Of a DNA stretch of 64,000 nt, positions 31,685-41,185 are shown one piece after another. The stretch is from Laetiporus sulphureus 93-53 (lineage: Eukaryota > Basidiomycota > Agaricomycetes > Polyporales > Laetiporaceae). Both the position numbers and the translations under genes were made by a program. Positions within the stretch are counted from its first letter, which is position 1; each line of letters opens with the position of its first letter. The notes below the pieces were generated by a model. That model did not search any database and was not told the origin of the DNA. It saw only the letters and a list, made by a program, of their open reading frames with translations. The stretch is taken from the NCBI RefSeq assembly GCF_001632365.1, contig NW_024468557.1, positions 62,001 to 126,000 of the forward strand, given 5' to 3'.

Positions 31685-32971
31685 ATGCACATCCACGTCC
31701 TCGGGTACGGTGCCATCGGTACCCTCGTCGCACACCACCTCCGCGCCACCCTTCCTCTCAAGCACCTCGTCTCCGTCATCCATAAGACGCCTGCTCTCGC
31801 GTACCAGGCCAGCGAGGCAGGCGGCATCAAAGTCGAGCGCGACGGCGTCGTTCAGTTTCAGAAGCACATTCTTCACGAGAGCCCCGATCCGTACGATGAC
31901 TACGTCTTCAAGGTCCTCGAGCAGGAGCGCCTTCACCGTCGTGTCACGAAACTGTCTGCCAAAGACCAGCGGCAGCAGCTCGCCGGCATCCTAAAGAATC
32001 CTAAGCCGTCACCCATCGAGTCTCTCATAGTCGCTGTAAAGGCCCAATCAGCCATCCAAGGCATCATGAGTCTCCTCCCGCGAATATCCTCGAACAGCAC
32101 AATCGTCCTCCTGCACAACGGTATGGGCGTGTACGAGAATCTCATCAAGGCCGTCTTCCGCAACCGCGAGCAGCGCCCCAACATCGTCGTCTCCGTTAAC
32201 AATCACGGTGCATTCCTTAAGCAAGAGGGGCACGTTGTGCACACCGGTGTGGGCGACATCAAGCTCGGCATCGTCCCCGACCCCAAGGGGCGCGACTTCG
32301 AAGTGAGCCTTGACACTTCCCTTCCGAAGGAGGACCAGAAGCTCAGCCTCGACGACATCACGCCGCTCAGTGGCGACCCTCTCGCCCAGCGATACGTCTC
32401 CTTACGCAACACCATCACCGCGCTCACGAGCGCCGAGCAGCTGAACGCGTCCTGGCAGCCCATATACGACGTCCAAGTTGCAATGCGCTGCAAACTCGCC
32501 GTAAATGCTGTCGTGAACCCGCTCACCGCCTTGCTCAACTGCAAGAATGGCGAGCTCTTCGAGCATCCTGAGGCTCTTAGGCTGTCCAAGCGGCTCTGTG
32601 CAGAGGCGTCGATAGTCTTTTGGGCGCAATGGGAGCAGGAAGTGTGGGCGAAGCGTCCCAGGGATGCCGGCGATGCGCACGAGGACGCGGACAAGCCGAA
32701 CTCGCAGGACTTCCCGCGGGAGCTTTCAGCGGAAAGACTCATGCTGGAGTGCGAGCGCGTGGCCAAACTCACGAGCGACAATGTCTCATCAATGCTCGTC
32801 GATGTCCGCAGAGGGCGACAAACCGAGATTGAGTATATTAGCGGCTACCTATTCAGGATGGCGCAGCGGTACAAAGTGCCCATACCCGTGACGGCGGCGA
32901 TCCTTGACCTCATGCGCTTGCGAAGCAAGCTCCCCATCGATAAGCCATTGCCGCTGAACTCAGTGCTGTAA
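31685..32971 (+). CDS. 2-dehydropantoate 2-reductase (ketopantoate reductase, ApbA/PanE family)
   Basis: Single-exon gene of 428 residues. It reduces ketopantoate to pantoate with NADPH in pantothenate/coenzyme A synthesis. The N-terminus has a Rossmann dinucleotide motif (MHIHVLGYGAIGTLVAHHL, G-x-G-x-x-G). The central part has SLIVAVKAQSAIQGI and IVLLHNGMGVYENL, the usual KPR core. The C-terminal helical domain has MRCKLAVNAVVNPLTALLNC (catalytic Lys and Asn), then TSDNVSSMLVDVRRGRQTE and IEYISGYLFRMAQRYKVPIP (conserved Ser/Asp and Glu). An insertion of about 50 residues near residue 330 (WAKRPRDAGDAHED) is longer than in bacterial PanE but common in fungi. The start is the only sensible ATG before the Rossmann motif. 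Confidence 0.93.
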   Translation: MHIHVLGYGAIGTLVAHHLRATLPLKHLVSVIHKTPALAYQASEAGGIKVERDGVVQFQKHILHESPDPYDDYVFKVLEQERLHRRVTKLSAKDQRQQLAGILKNPKPSPIESLIVAVKAQSAIQGIMSLLPRISSNSTIVLLHNGMGVYENLIKAVFRNREQRPNIVVSVNNHGAFLKQEGHVVHTGVGDIKLGIVPDPKGRDFEVSLDTSLPKEDQKLSLDDITPLSGDPLAQRYVSLRNTITALTSAEQLNASWQPIYDVQVAMRCKLAVNAVVNPLTALLNCKNGELFEHPEALRLSKRLCAEASIVFWAQWEQEVWAKRPRDAGDAHEDADKPNSQDFPRELSAERLMLECERVAKLTSDNVSSMLVDVRRGRQTEIEYISGYLFRMAQRYKVPIPVTAAILDLMRLRSKLPIDKPLPLNSVL

Positions 32972-34186
32972 AGAAAAAAGGATCACGTCAGGTGTGTATC
33001 GGTGAGTGTCAGCTTCTTAATTTCGGTATATCCGATGCTCATGGCCATTGCCTAACGCGGGGTCCTCGAAGCCGTCGGAGTCCAGCTGTGTGGTCTCCTT
33101 GTCAGGCTCAACTGCTCACTGGATGTCGATAATATTTCCTCATAACACCAACGGCTGACAAGTATAGCAGCCGATGGTGTGGATGCAGACATCAACACCG
33201 GCAGTTCTCAGACCCCCAATCTTACGGCATCCAGGAATGCCTTTCTCACCAGCAGACACCCTGATCCCGCGGCGGCGTCTCTCTGCGGTAGACATAGACC
33301 CCGTGGAAGGTCAAGGAACGTGTCTACAGCGGCCGCCGCCTATAGTCGAGCGTCTTCCGGAAGATGGGCCCCGTTCCATAGCGGACACCCCATGAACGTT
33401 CCACGTGTAGCTGGCTTCTGCTTCTGCCGCAGAGACGAACATTGCCACTGTTGCATACCGGTGTGGTCGACCTATCGATCCATCGATGGAGAAATGAGCG
33501 GAAGTAGAGTGGACCGCGTCAGTTGGGAGTGCGTTTCAGGGTCGTGTCAAAGCTCCGCCAGCTGCTTTTACACGGAAGGTTATCATATCGACATGCTTTA
33601 TCACGCCAAATGTTCATACCTATCTTCAATCGGAGCCAATACGGGCCGGTTCCATGACGTTCGAATGATCCTTTCAAGGCGCTGTCTATACACCAATCTT
33701 GTAAGATCGTAAGGACACGCCGTTAAGCTGACAATCGCAGTCAAGGCAAAGCTCAATTCATGGTTTGCTGGTTGACCACGTCGGTCTGAGGGATCCCACA
33801 TCTTTACCTGCCTACCGCAGCGATCAAGGTATGCGCCCCTTACTGCGAGGCCTACACCTGTGAGGGCATCGCCAGCACACTAATGCGTGCATAAGCTTTC
33901 GGGGTGATGAGAGTATCGCAAGACGTCTGCAGCGAGTTTCTCGTCAAGGAATCCAACGGTTTTATGAGGGGACGTTGATGTCTCGACATCAACAGCTGTC
34001 TACAAGTATTGTACATCGAGGGCGACGAGAATTGCATCAAAGCAGTAGCATCACGACAGAAGGCGGGCCTCCAAGCACACGGAAAGCATGATAGCACACA
34101 TGCTCAACGGTATGTTGCAGGAGAAAAACAATATCGACATAACAGCCTGTGACGGGCTCAGTGTACTCGTGTGCAGACTTCCTCGC
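32972..34186. other. Long intergenic region, no gene recognised
   Basis: About 1.2 kb between ketopantoate reductase (+) and a secreted-protein gene (-), so it is downstream of both. Frames of 60-180 codons (for example 33179-33712 plus) have no family resemblance and no splice-consistent extension. The base composition changes to lower GC after 33700. It holds the perfect inverted repeat at 33974-33993. It may include relics of an inserted element, but I see no terminal repeats or transposase. Confidence 0.4.
33974..33993. repeat. Perfect 9-bp inverted repeat (hairpin)
   Basis: GTTGATGTC - TC - GACATCAAC forms a 9-bp stem with a 2-nt centre, followed directly by the palindrome ACAGCTGT. It lies about 190 bp downstream of the secreted-protein stop. 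It could be a protein-binding palindrome; so tight a loop makes an RNA hairpin less likely. Confidence 0.5.
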
Positions 34187-35036
34187 TTAGTAAACCCTGT
34201 GCCATTATTCATGAGCTCCAATCGTTATGCACGGAAATGTCGTACTCACTCCAAATACCACAAGTCGCTGTCATCATATCCATACCCTCCACCAATTTGC
34301 CCGCAATCATCGTCAATCGTGAGGCCGAGCTCACCCTACAAGACAAATCATGAATATGAGTCGATCGATCGAGCGTCCAAGCCAAGACCAGATTGACCAT
34401 CAATAATATACTCACCACTATATAGTAACAGACGGCGAGATCATCTTCCGAGTAGTTCACAATCTCGTAGTTACAGTCTCCGTAGTCAGTGTAGAACGTA
34501 ATGGATGTCTCAGATTGCAAAGCGAAGTTCGCGCCTATCAGGTCTTGAGGTTGCAATTTAGGCACAGCAGGAAATTGTGGGGCACTCACTTCCCTGATCC
34601 TCCAGAGCATCGGCTAAATCAATGCAACTGGCTACCGACAGATCCGAAGTCAGATCTGCGCATTCTATGGAAGCTGTTTGAGCAGACGTCAGCTATCTGT
34701 TGGTTGTGCATCGAAAATGAAGCCACCGTCATAGCTGCAAATGTCGTACTGGCGTGGCCGGATCAGTCGGGAACGAGACTCGAGCGAACGCCGTGCAGCA
34801 ATCCCAGGGCAGGTCCGTGTGACCATCCTGTATGTTTTATCGTTGTAGACGAACGTGTCGTTGCTGATGACCTCCCCGTCAGTGCCACAGGTCGCTTTTG
34901 CGTTAACGGTACCTGAGAGAGGGAGAGTTTGGTCAACAATCATAGTCACGATTGTGGTAACGGTCGGAGACTAACCGACAGCATGGAATACGGCAAGAAC
35001 CGTAAGGATCATGCTGGAAAGCCACGACAATTGCAT
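34187..35036 (-). CDS. Small secreted cysteine-containing protein, unknown
   Basis: I do not recognise the family. From ATG 35036 the first exon encodes MQLSWLSSMILTVLAVFHAV, a clear signal peptide, spliced (donor GTTAGT, acceptor CTCTCAG) to GTVNAKATCGTDGEVISND. Further exons, joined at plausible introns (34726-34810 approx., 34555-34603 approx., 34357-34434 approx. and one before the last codons), give NDKTYRMVTRTCPG, CADLTSDLSVASCIDLADAL, NLIGANFALQSETSITFYTD, DCNYEIVNYSEDDLAVCYY and GELGLTIDDDCGQIGGGYGY, ending LWYLEVY. The product is about 170 residues with seven cysteines. If the second intron is not removed, the protein would stop after about 87 residues. The position in a gene-poor stretch, the small size, signal peptide and cysteines fit an effector-like or cell-surface secreted protein. 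Confidence 0.55.
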
Positions 35037-36156
35037 TGCTGCGTATGCAATGATGTTCCGATGCGCAACCGGTACTGAGAGGAGGTGGGATGTCGATGAA
35101 GCCTTTTATGCATGTTTGGAGGTCTAGTCTGCACCGGCAGCATTGATGGTCTTCAATCGAACTTCCTCGTGTAGCGGTTAAGGCAGGTTCTCCCGAGCGC
35201 TCTGATGCATCACCTTCCTCGGCATTCAGTCATCTATGACAGCGCGTATGGCGGCCAGGAGAAATGGCGAAGATTGCAATGATTTCTCCGTTCGTTCTCG
35301 CTCCCCTCTAGGTCCAGCCTCGATCCATTCAGCTCGTACAATAAGGCATTATTTCCGCGGTTCTGCTTCACCGTTGTGGGAATCGTCAGCGCAAAACCCA
35401 TTAGCACTGCTCATTGACGGCTGTTTGTAAGAACCGGCAATTTGTTCACAATCATCCAGACTGAAATGAGATCACAATATGCGTCAATTACTGACATGAA
35501 ATGTGTTATTGACCTACCCATGTCATCCTCAGGTGCTAGTTGCATCGCCATTGTCAGCTCTAGTCCACTGGGACCTGGGCCAATCTACATTTCGTGGGAA
35601 CGATAGAGCAGTTCTGGCCATGCATCTCTTGATGGTCAAGCAACACGACGGCATCAACAGCCAAAGTAATTCCCGGATTGTACGGAGGCCATCATAGCAC
35701 GATTACCGCAATGCCAGCAAAGACACTGCAGAATGGCTTATATACGTCAGCAGTGAGATCTGAGAGCCTGAGTACTGTGACGAAGCCCGACTCAGTCGTC
35801 GTGGAGGACGCCAAGCAGACGTCAAGAAGTTCTATACAGTAGGCAGCTGGTGTCAGACCTGCCAAAGAATATGGGTTCATCGTTTGGCGCTCACTGTCAA
35901 CTGCGTCTGGCATTCACACATTCCTGTCAGCGCATGAAAGGCGGTGAGAGTAAGCGCGGGTGAACGGTGTTTTTACAGCTGATCTACCAGATGAACATAT
36001 CAGTTGAGCTATTCCTCGAGGCGTCACATTGTATCAAGCTGTGCCACATTTTCTTGGATAAGACTGTGATATATATGTTGTCAATTCTAGGGTTCGATAA
36101 ATACACAGATTCCCATGATATGAACAGCAAAGGAAAATTTACGCGTCCCGCTTCTA
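35037..36156. other. Long intergenic region, no gene recognised
   Basis: About 1.1 kb upstream of the secreted-protein gene and downstream of the MFS gene. The part next to 35036 is its promoter, with the TATA-like site at 35101-35110. A minus frame at 35692-35913 has hydrophobic runs and a TATATAAG string but no family match, and I leave it uncalled. The part 35960-36120 is AT-rich. Confidence 0.4.
35101..35110 (-). promoter_or_regulatory. TATA-like box of the secreted-protein gene
   Basis: On the minus strand the sequence reads CATAAAAGGC, 65-74 bp upstream of the ATG at 35036, with a pyrimidine-rich stretch (CATCCCACCTCCTCTC) between it and the ATG. Most genes in the window lack an obvious TATA box; strong, inducible genes for secreted proteins often have one. 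Confidence 0.45.
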
Positions 36157-38371
36157 TCAGTGAGATAGAGGCTTTTCCTTGATAAACACCGAGCACAACA
36201 CCGTGATGCCTGCGAGAACGACGGAAAACCACAGCGCTGCTTGTACGCCGTCCTTATAGGAGCGCACGACTGCTGCACGGGCAGCGGGTCCGAGCTCGTC
36301 GATATAGCTAAGTGATTCCCTCACTCGTCTAATGATCTGCATAGACAACGAGGAATGTACAAGTCAGGTGGGCACGGAATATGACGCCTTAGCGAGCGTA
36401 CCTCCTCTACATCTGCTCCCGTTAGCCGCTCGTGTAGACGCACACGGAGCGTATCCTGGAAGAGCGTTGTACCAACCGATAGGACAACTACTGAACCAAG
36501 TGTGCGGAACAGATACGACACTACCGTATACGTCAGACTCGATATACGGTGATAGCTTGAGCATTTATGAGAATGCTCACCAGCGGTCGCAATAGCCTGA
36601 TTCTCAGGCCCAGCATTGGCAATAAGAGCGATGAGAGTCGTAGTAAGACCCGCCCCTGAAGATTTGATGCGTCTTAGCGGATTGGCCAAGGCAGAAGTAT
36701 TTAGAAGCTCACATCCTCCCAGGGACATCAATGCCAAACCTGACATGCAACAATTATTGGAATGCACGACTGCCCACTGAAGAAAATCTCACCAATACCA
36801 AGCCCGGCCATAGTGAACATCAGTGGTCCGGTGACGTCCGCAATGATTGCGATGCCACAGAACGATAGGGTATAAACGAGTACTGTCAGCCAGTAGTACT
36901 TTCCGGTAGCCTTCATGATCAAGCCGCTTGTGATACTCCCAATCGCTCCTCCGAGCACGTTCGGCAGAAGGGCCAAGCCCACCTGCGCGGGTTTCAGCCC
37001 CTGTACCGCTTGGAGGTACAAAGACACATGGAATATGATCGTCATATTTGCACCAATCAAGAAGAAGTTGCATAGATAACTCGCGATCAGTGTGCGATTG
37101 AGAATGATGTGCTTCGGTGCGAACGGTTCGCGCGCGATGAACCATTCAATGACGAGAAATGCACCAAATAGCAAGGAGAATGCTGCGAAGCATGCAATGG
37201 TTAATCGATCCTTCCAGGCGACATTGCCACCTCGGTCAAGACCAAGGAGCAGAGCAAAGACGGAGAAGACGAGCGTGATTGCTCCTGCAAAATCGACGCG
37301 TTTGAGTTTCCCGATAAAGTCGCTGTTGTCGACTTTAGGAAGGTGCAGACCAAACGCGACGGAGCTGATGGCGAAGACCGTCATGGGCACTTGAATAAGA
37401 AACGCCCTTGTACAATTTTCTCAGTACTTGGTGTCAAAGTCGTGCATTCAAGGCTCACCATCTCCAGCCGATAGTGTCCGCCAATATGCCACCAAGTGGA
37501 GCGCCAACAGCTTGTCCAGATGCAAAGACGATGTTTGCCACACCTTGCCAAGTACCCCGGCTCCGCAACGGTACCACATCGGACATGATGATCACGCCTA
37601 CGCTGAGGAGCAATGTGAGCGACGAGATAAGCATTAGGTACACGTTTGACTTACGTGTTTATACCTCCACCACCCATTCCTGCCAGTGCGCGTGCCGCTA
37701 TGAGCGAGTTCATATCAATCGCGACACCACAGAGAAAGCTGCCGATCGCAAAGACGCAGAGTGCGAATATTAAGCACGACTTCCTGCCGAAGATGTCGCT
37801 CAACTACAAGGCAATTAGCACACTGTTAAAGGTGCGCCACGAATATTTCACCTTGCCGTACAATGGCCTGTTGGAGGTAATTAGACATACAATCATCAAG
37901 TGACTGGAAGGCCGGTCCAACAACATACTGAAAGCTTGTCATCGTGAGCATGTATCCTGTAGCAATCCAGCTCGTATTCTCCAAACGTTCGAACTGGCTG
38001 CCAATAGCCGCATAGGTTGACGCAACGATAGTGGTATCCATTGCGATAAGAAATATGCCCAGCATCATTGGTACAATCTGAAAACGAAGGGAAATATACA
38101 TGAGACGTTCTATCACAAGCAAGCTGCAGCGCAGGAGAGCAGAACGGCTGCGATGACCTGAGGTTATCTCAAGTATACAACTTGCCTGTCCTGCTCATAA
38201 TGCGGCTACTACTGGAGTTAAAGTACGCACCACAGCAATAACCGATACCTGAGGCTTCACGTCCTCGTCCTGGCTCCTCTGTGTCACTGCATCCGCTTCA
38301 TCGTTCGCACATGAAGTCTCTTGGGGGCCGTCACGTAGCAAAGGGGTCTCTTCATCGACCGCTACAGTCAT
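36157..38371 (-). CDS. MFS transporter, DHA2/Vba-Fnx1-like (14 TM type)
   Basis: Multi-exon major facilitator. The ATG at 38371 gives MTVAVDEETPLLRDGPQE, with an acidic dileucine motif (EETPLL) that in fungi often directs proteins to vacuolar membranes. Core segments in order: IVPMMLGIFLIAMDTTIVA (TM1, drug-H+ antiporter motif D1-like), STYAAIGSQF, SWIATGYMLTMTSFQ, PLYGKLSDIFGRKSCL (motif A), AARALAGMGGGGI, IIMSDVVPLRSRGTWQG, GAPLGGILADTIGWRW (motif C-like), then GLLLGLDRGG, ASYLCNFFLIGANMTIIFHV, LYLQAVQGLKPAQVGLALLP and the last loop/TM ending FSVVLAGITVLCSVFIKEKP at 36157. It resembles vacuolar basic amino-acid transporters (Vba1/Fnx1) more than sugar carriers. Substrate is inferred only. 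Small introns occur at about ten places. Confidence 0.85.
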
Positions 38372-39299
38372 TTTTTGCAGTGTACCAGGATGAAGACCAG
38401 CACTAAATAGCACGTCGAGAACAGAGTAAGGAGGCAACCATTGAATGTGCTTACCCCTTCGCCCTCACAAGATTATCGTGGAGACGATAAGAGCAAGACC
38501 GAATATCTCGGCCCGCTCTTAGGCTTCATATATGCGTGGGTCACGGTTGAGTCAGGGTTTGCGACTATTGCGCCATTCTGCGTTGTCCACGGCAATGAGT
38601 CATTTGTAGACGAAGCAGAGAAAGTTGAGGATATCGAGCAAGTACTGCCTTCATCGTGGTCTGGTACCTTCCGAGCGCAAGCGCATCAAGATCCTCTCGC
38701 ACATCGCGCCAGTTCAGAAGACTCGACCGAAATTCTATCATCAAATCATGTACCGGGCATATGCACCCGCATGCACCGGGCCATAGCTCCATCGTATGAA
38801 TTGCATGGGAAATGGAGAAACGCCCGCCATCCGCTCAACACAATCCGCCCGTCAGGACAAGACTTCAACATGACGAGCTCTCAAAGTTTGCAACGCCTAC
38901 AGCATTAACCACGAAGTGCAATTCCCCATGCGCTACTCAAATTCGGCTCAAAGTACATCGCTACTTCTGAGCTCGCGTTGATCAGAGGAGCGACTGTCTA
39001 CTTCTGTTGAGCAACACTTGGAATGCGTCCTCCAAGGTTACAATTGATTACGTCCAAGTGCTGTCGGTAAGGAAATATTCGCGGCTGCAAGCGTGAATGT
39101 TGTAAAGGGGACGGGGGATGCGGACCAAGACGCTTGCTCGGTGCTGCACCCGCCGGCTACTGGCGGATTGCCGATGGGAGGATGCAGGTTGTAGCCTGGT
39201 CCGAATGGTTAGCGTAAATCGACTTGTCCGGTCGTACCGGGAGTGAATAGAAGCCACGGTCCTACATCTACCTACATCCATATGCGATAGGTCCATATA
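38372..39299. other. Intergenic region between MFS gene and SED5
   Basis: About 930 bp between two minus-strand genes: MFS promoter near 38372 and SED5 3' region near 39299. A plus-strand frame of 155 codons at 38441-38908 has no recognised domain, no usable intron pattern and unconvincing composition. I do not call it a gene. Confidence 0.4.
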
Positions 39300-40662
39300 T
39301 CATGAAACCAAGATGAAAACGAGGAACTGTATCATCCATCAGCAAATTCTCCAAGCTACGAAGTGCGACGCAAAAACTTACAAAGACAATGAGTACTCCA
39401 AAAACCTTCAGCATTAGCCACCGATTACTTGATATGCTGGCATAGTATTTGAGCAGTTCCCGCTGCGCACCGCTCACGTTGGACGCGATGTCCACTGTAT
39501 CCGCGTCTATCCGCTGCACTGTCTCTCGCTGCTCCGCTACCATCTGTGCCAGTTGTGTGAATATTTGCCCGAGTTCGGCGATGGTGGCCTCGATGGACTC
39601 GATTGCTGTGGACCGGGATTGAATGTAATTGTCCTGAAAAATAAGACAGAATCAGCCTTCGCCGACAACAGAATAGAAACATATGCGATGCACCTGCTGC
39701 TCAACCAGCTGCATTTGCATGAACGCGTCCCCCTTAGCCGTGCTTCCCTCCTCAGCTGCTCCAAGATCCAATGCCAATATGTCGCCATTGGGTTGGGGAG
39801 TTGCGCGTCCTTTACCCTTGACATCGTAGCGGGATGCCACGGCTGAGCCGTCACCCATCGGATCCTGTCGTTGCGCGTTGCCAAACAGGAGAGAATCTGG
39901 ACGAAAGAGATGTGAATACAATGGTCGAAGGGGCAATGCAATAAGGCCAACTTGAAGGCGCTTGGCTCGCAGCAGCAGTTGTGGAGTGCATAAACTGTTC
40001 TGTTCGGTCCTTGGACTCCTTCATGTTCTGACGGATCCATGAGCGTCTCGGCGAGCACCCTAGAACGACTCAACACACCTGTGTCCTGATCTCGAGCACG
40101 TCCTTGAATGTGATACTCGTGTCTGCGAGCTTGCTCTGCAGCAGCATCACCACATTGTGGTTGTGCTCCTCCAGCTGCTTTCCTTCCGGAGACTTTGACG
40201 CGCCTTGGGCATCGCGCTGCTTCAGCTGTGACTGTAAGGATGCAATCTGCTTGTTGATGTTCGCAATGTCTTGTTTGATTATATACGTGAGCTCCTGAAA
40301 ACGAACTGAGGCATTGCGGACGAGATAAGGTGAATCTTCGAGAAGCGACATACGCTAATTTCCACAGGTCTGTCGTCAAAAAGTGTCTTCCTTTTCGCCA
40401 CTGGTGCCCGTTGAGCAACATGATGGTGGGTGTGGCGAGGACCTTACTTACGCTGTGCCAGCTTCCCCAGCTTGACGGTCATATTACTGATATCCTTCGC
40501 AATAGCAGCCGCTGTCCGACTAAATTCGGACTTGCTCTCCGCACTTCTCTGCTGCAGAAGCAACCTTTGTTTCGCTTCCACACCGCGTTGCGGGAGTGAT
40601 GAGCGATTTCGTATAGACTCCACGCATGCTCGAAATTCGTTCGTGCGGTCTTGCACTGGCAT
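39300..40662 (-). CDS. SED5: Syntaxin, Qa-SNARE of the Golgi (Sed5/STX5)
   Basis: Qa-SNARE required for ER-Golgi and intra-Golgi fusion. The N-terminus MPVQDRTNEFRACVESIRNR carries the D-R-T-x-E-F peptide that binds the SM protein Sly1. The Habc region includes FSRTAAAIAKDISNMTVKL, LAKRKTLFDDRPVEIS, ELTYIIKQDIANINKQIASL and LLQSKLADTSITFKDVLEIR. A linker follows (LLFGNAQRQDPMGDGSAVAS). The SNARE helix is DNYIQSRSTAIESIEATIAEL, GQIFTQLAQMVAEQRE and TVQRIDADTVDIASNVSGAQ, with the ionic-layer Gln in IFTQLAQMV. A C-terminal anchor, WLMLKVFGVLIVF/FLVFILVS, is split by an intron. The reading ends with TGA at 39300-39302. All order and spacing match Sed5 of about 330-350 residues. Confidence 0.95.
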
Positions 40663-41185
40663 TGACGGGCAGAAATAAGGATACAGTTAAATTATTGGTA
40701 TCGCCGGTTGCACGAAGTGCACGCAAAGGATGCAAAGGAATGGAGGGAAAGTTAGAGTTAGGTGGCGGTTGTAAGTCGCGGTGCGGCGGGTAACAGCGCA
40801 GTGGACGTGTCGCAGGCGCCCATGATGCGGCGGCCACTTGGTGCGCGTCTCACGTGCCGTAGCAAATGCAGTTCTACTCAGTTCTACTACTTACTGCTTT
40901 CATCTCGTCCTCCGCCGGATCTCGTACGGAGGAGAATTTATGTGCACGTCCTCTCCAGGACCTCTTACCACGTCGTAGATGGGCAGGAGTGACGTTCTAC
41001 GCACGTCGTACACAAGCTATTAGCTTCGAGAACGATATATATCGACATAACATTTATACAAGCGTTCGCGAAAAGATGAGTGAAAGGAAGCTATCATCTA
41101 GCAGCCCGAGACATTTGCAAGCATTGTCCACCAAGAAACCAGAAAAAAGGAGCAAGAGTGATGAACCCACGTGGGATTTTGTCAA
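40663..41185. other. Intergenic region, SED5 promoter and FBXO21-like gene terminator
   Basis: 523 bp between same-strand genes. The part next to 40663 contains repeated TGCAAAGGA/GCAAAGGAT strings (about 40724-40740) and is probably promoter. Frames on the plus strand are short and unconvincing. Confidence 0.4.

Noticed and set aside
31383..31994. 203-codon Ser/Thr-rich plus-strand frame overlapping the start of ketopantoate reductase
   Set aside because: It is in a different frame from the reductase, with low-complexity TSS/SSS composition typical of a shadow of a GC-rich coding region.
35692..35913. 73-codon minus-strand frame as a second secreted protein
   Set aside because: Hydrophobic runs are at the C-terminal end rather than a signal peptide, it has a TATATAAG inside it, and no partner exon is evident.
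38441..38908. 155-codon plus-strand open frame upstream of the MFS transporter
   Set aside because: No domain, unusual composition and no splice structure; it overlaps the MFS promoter and 5' UTR.
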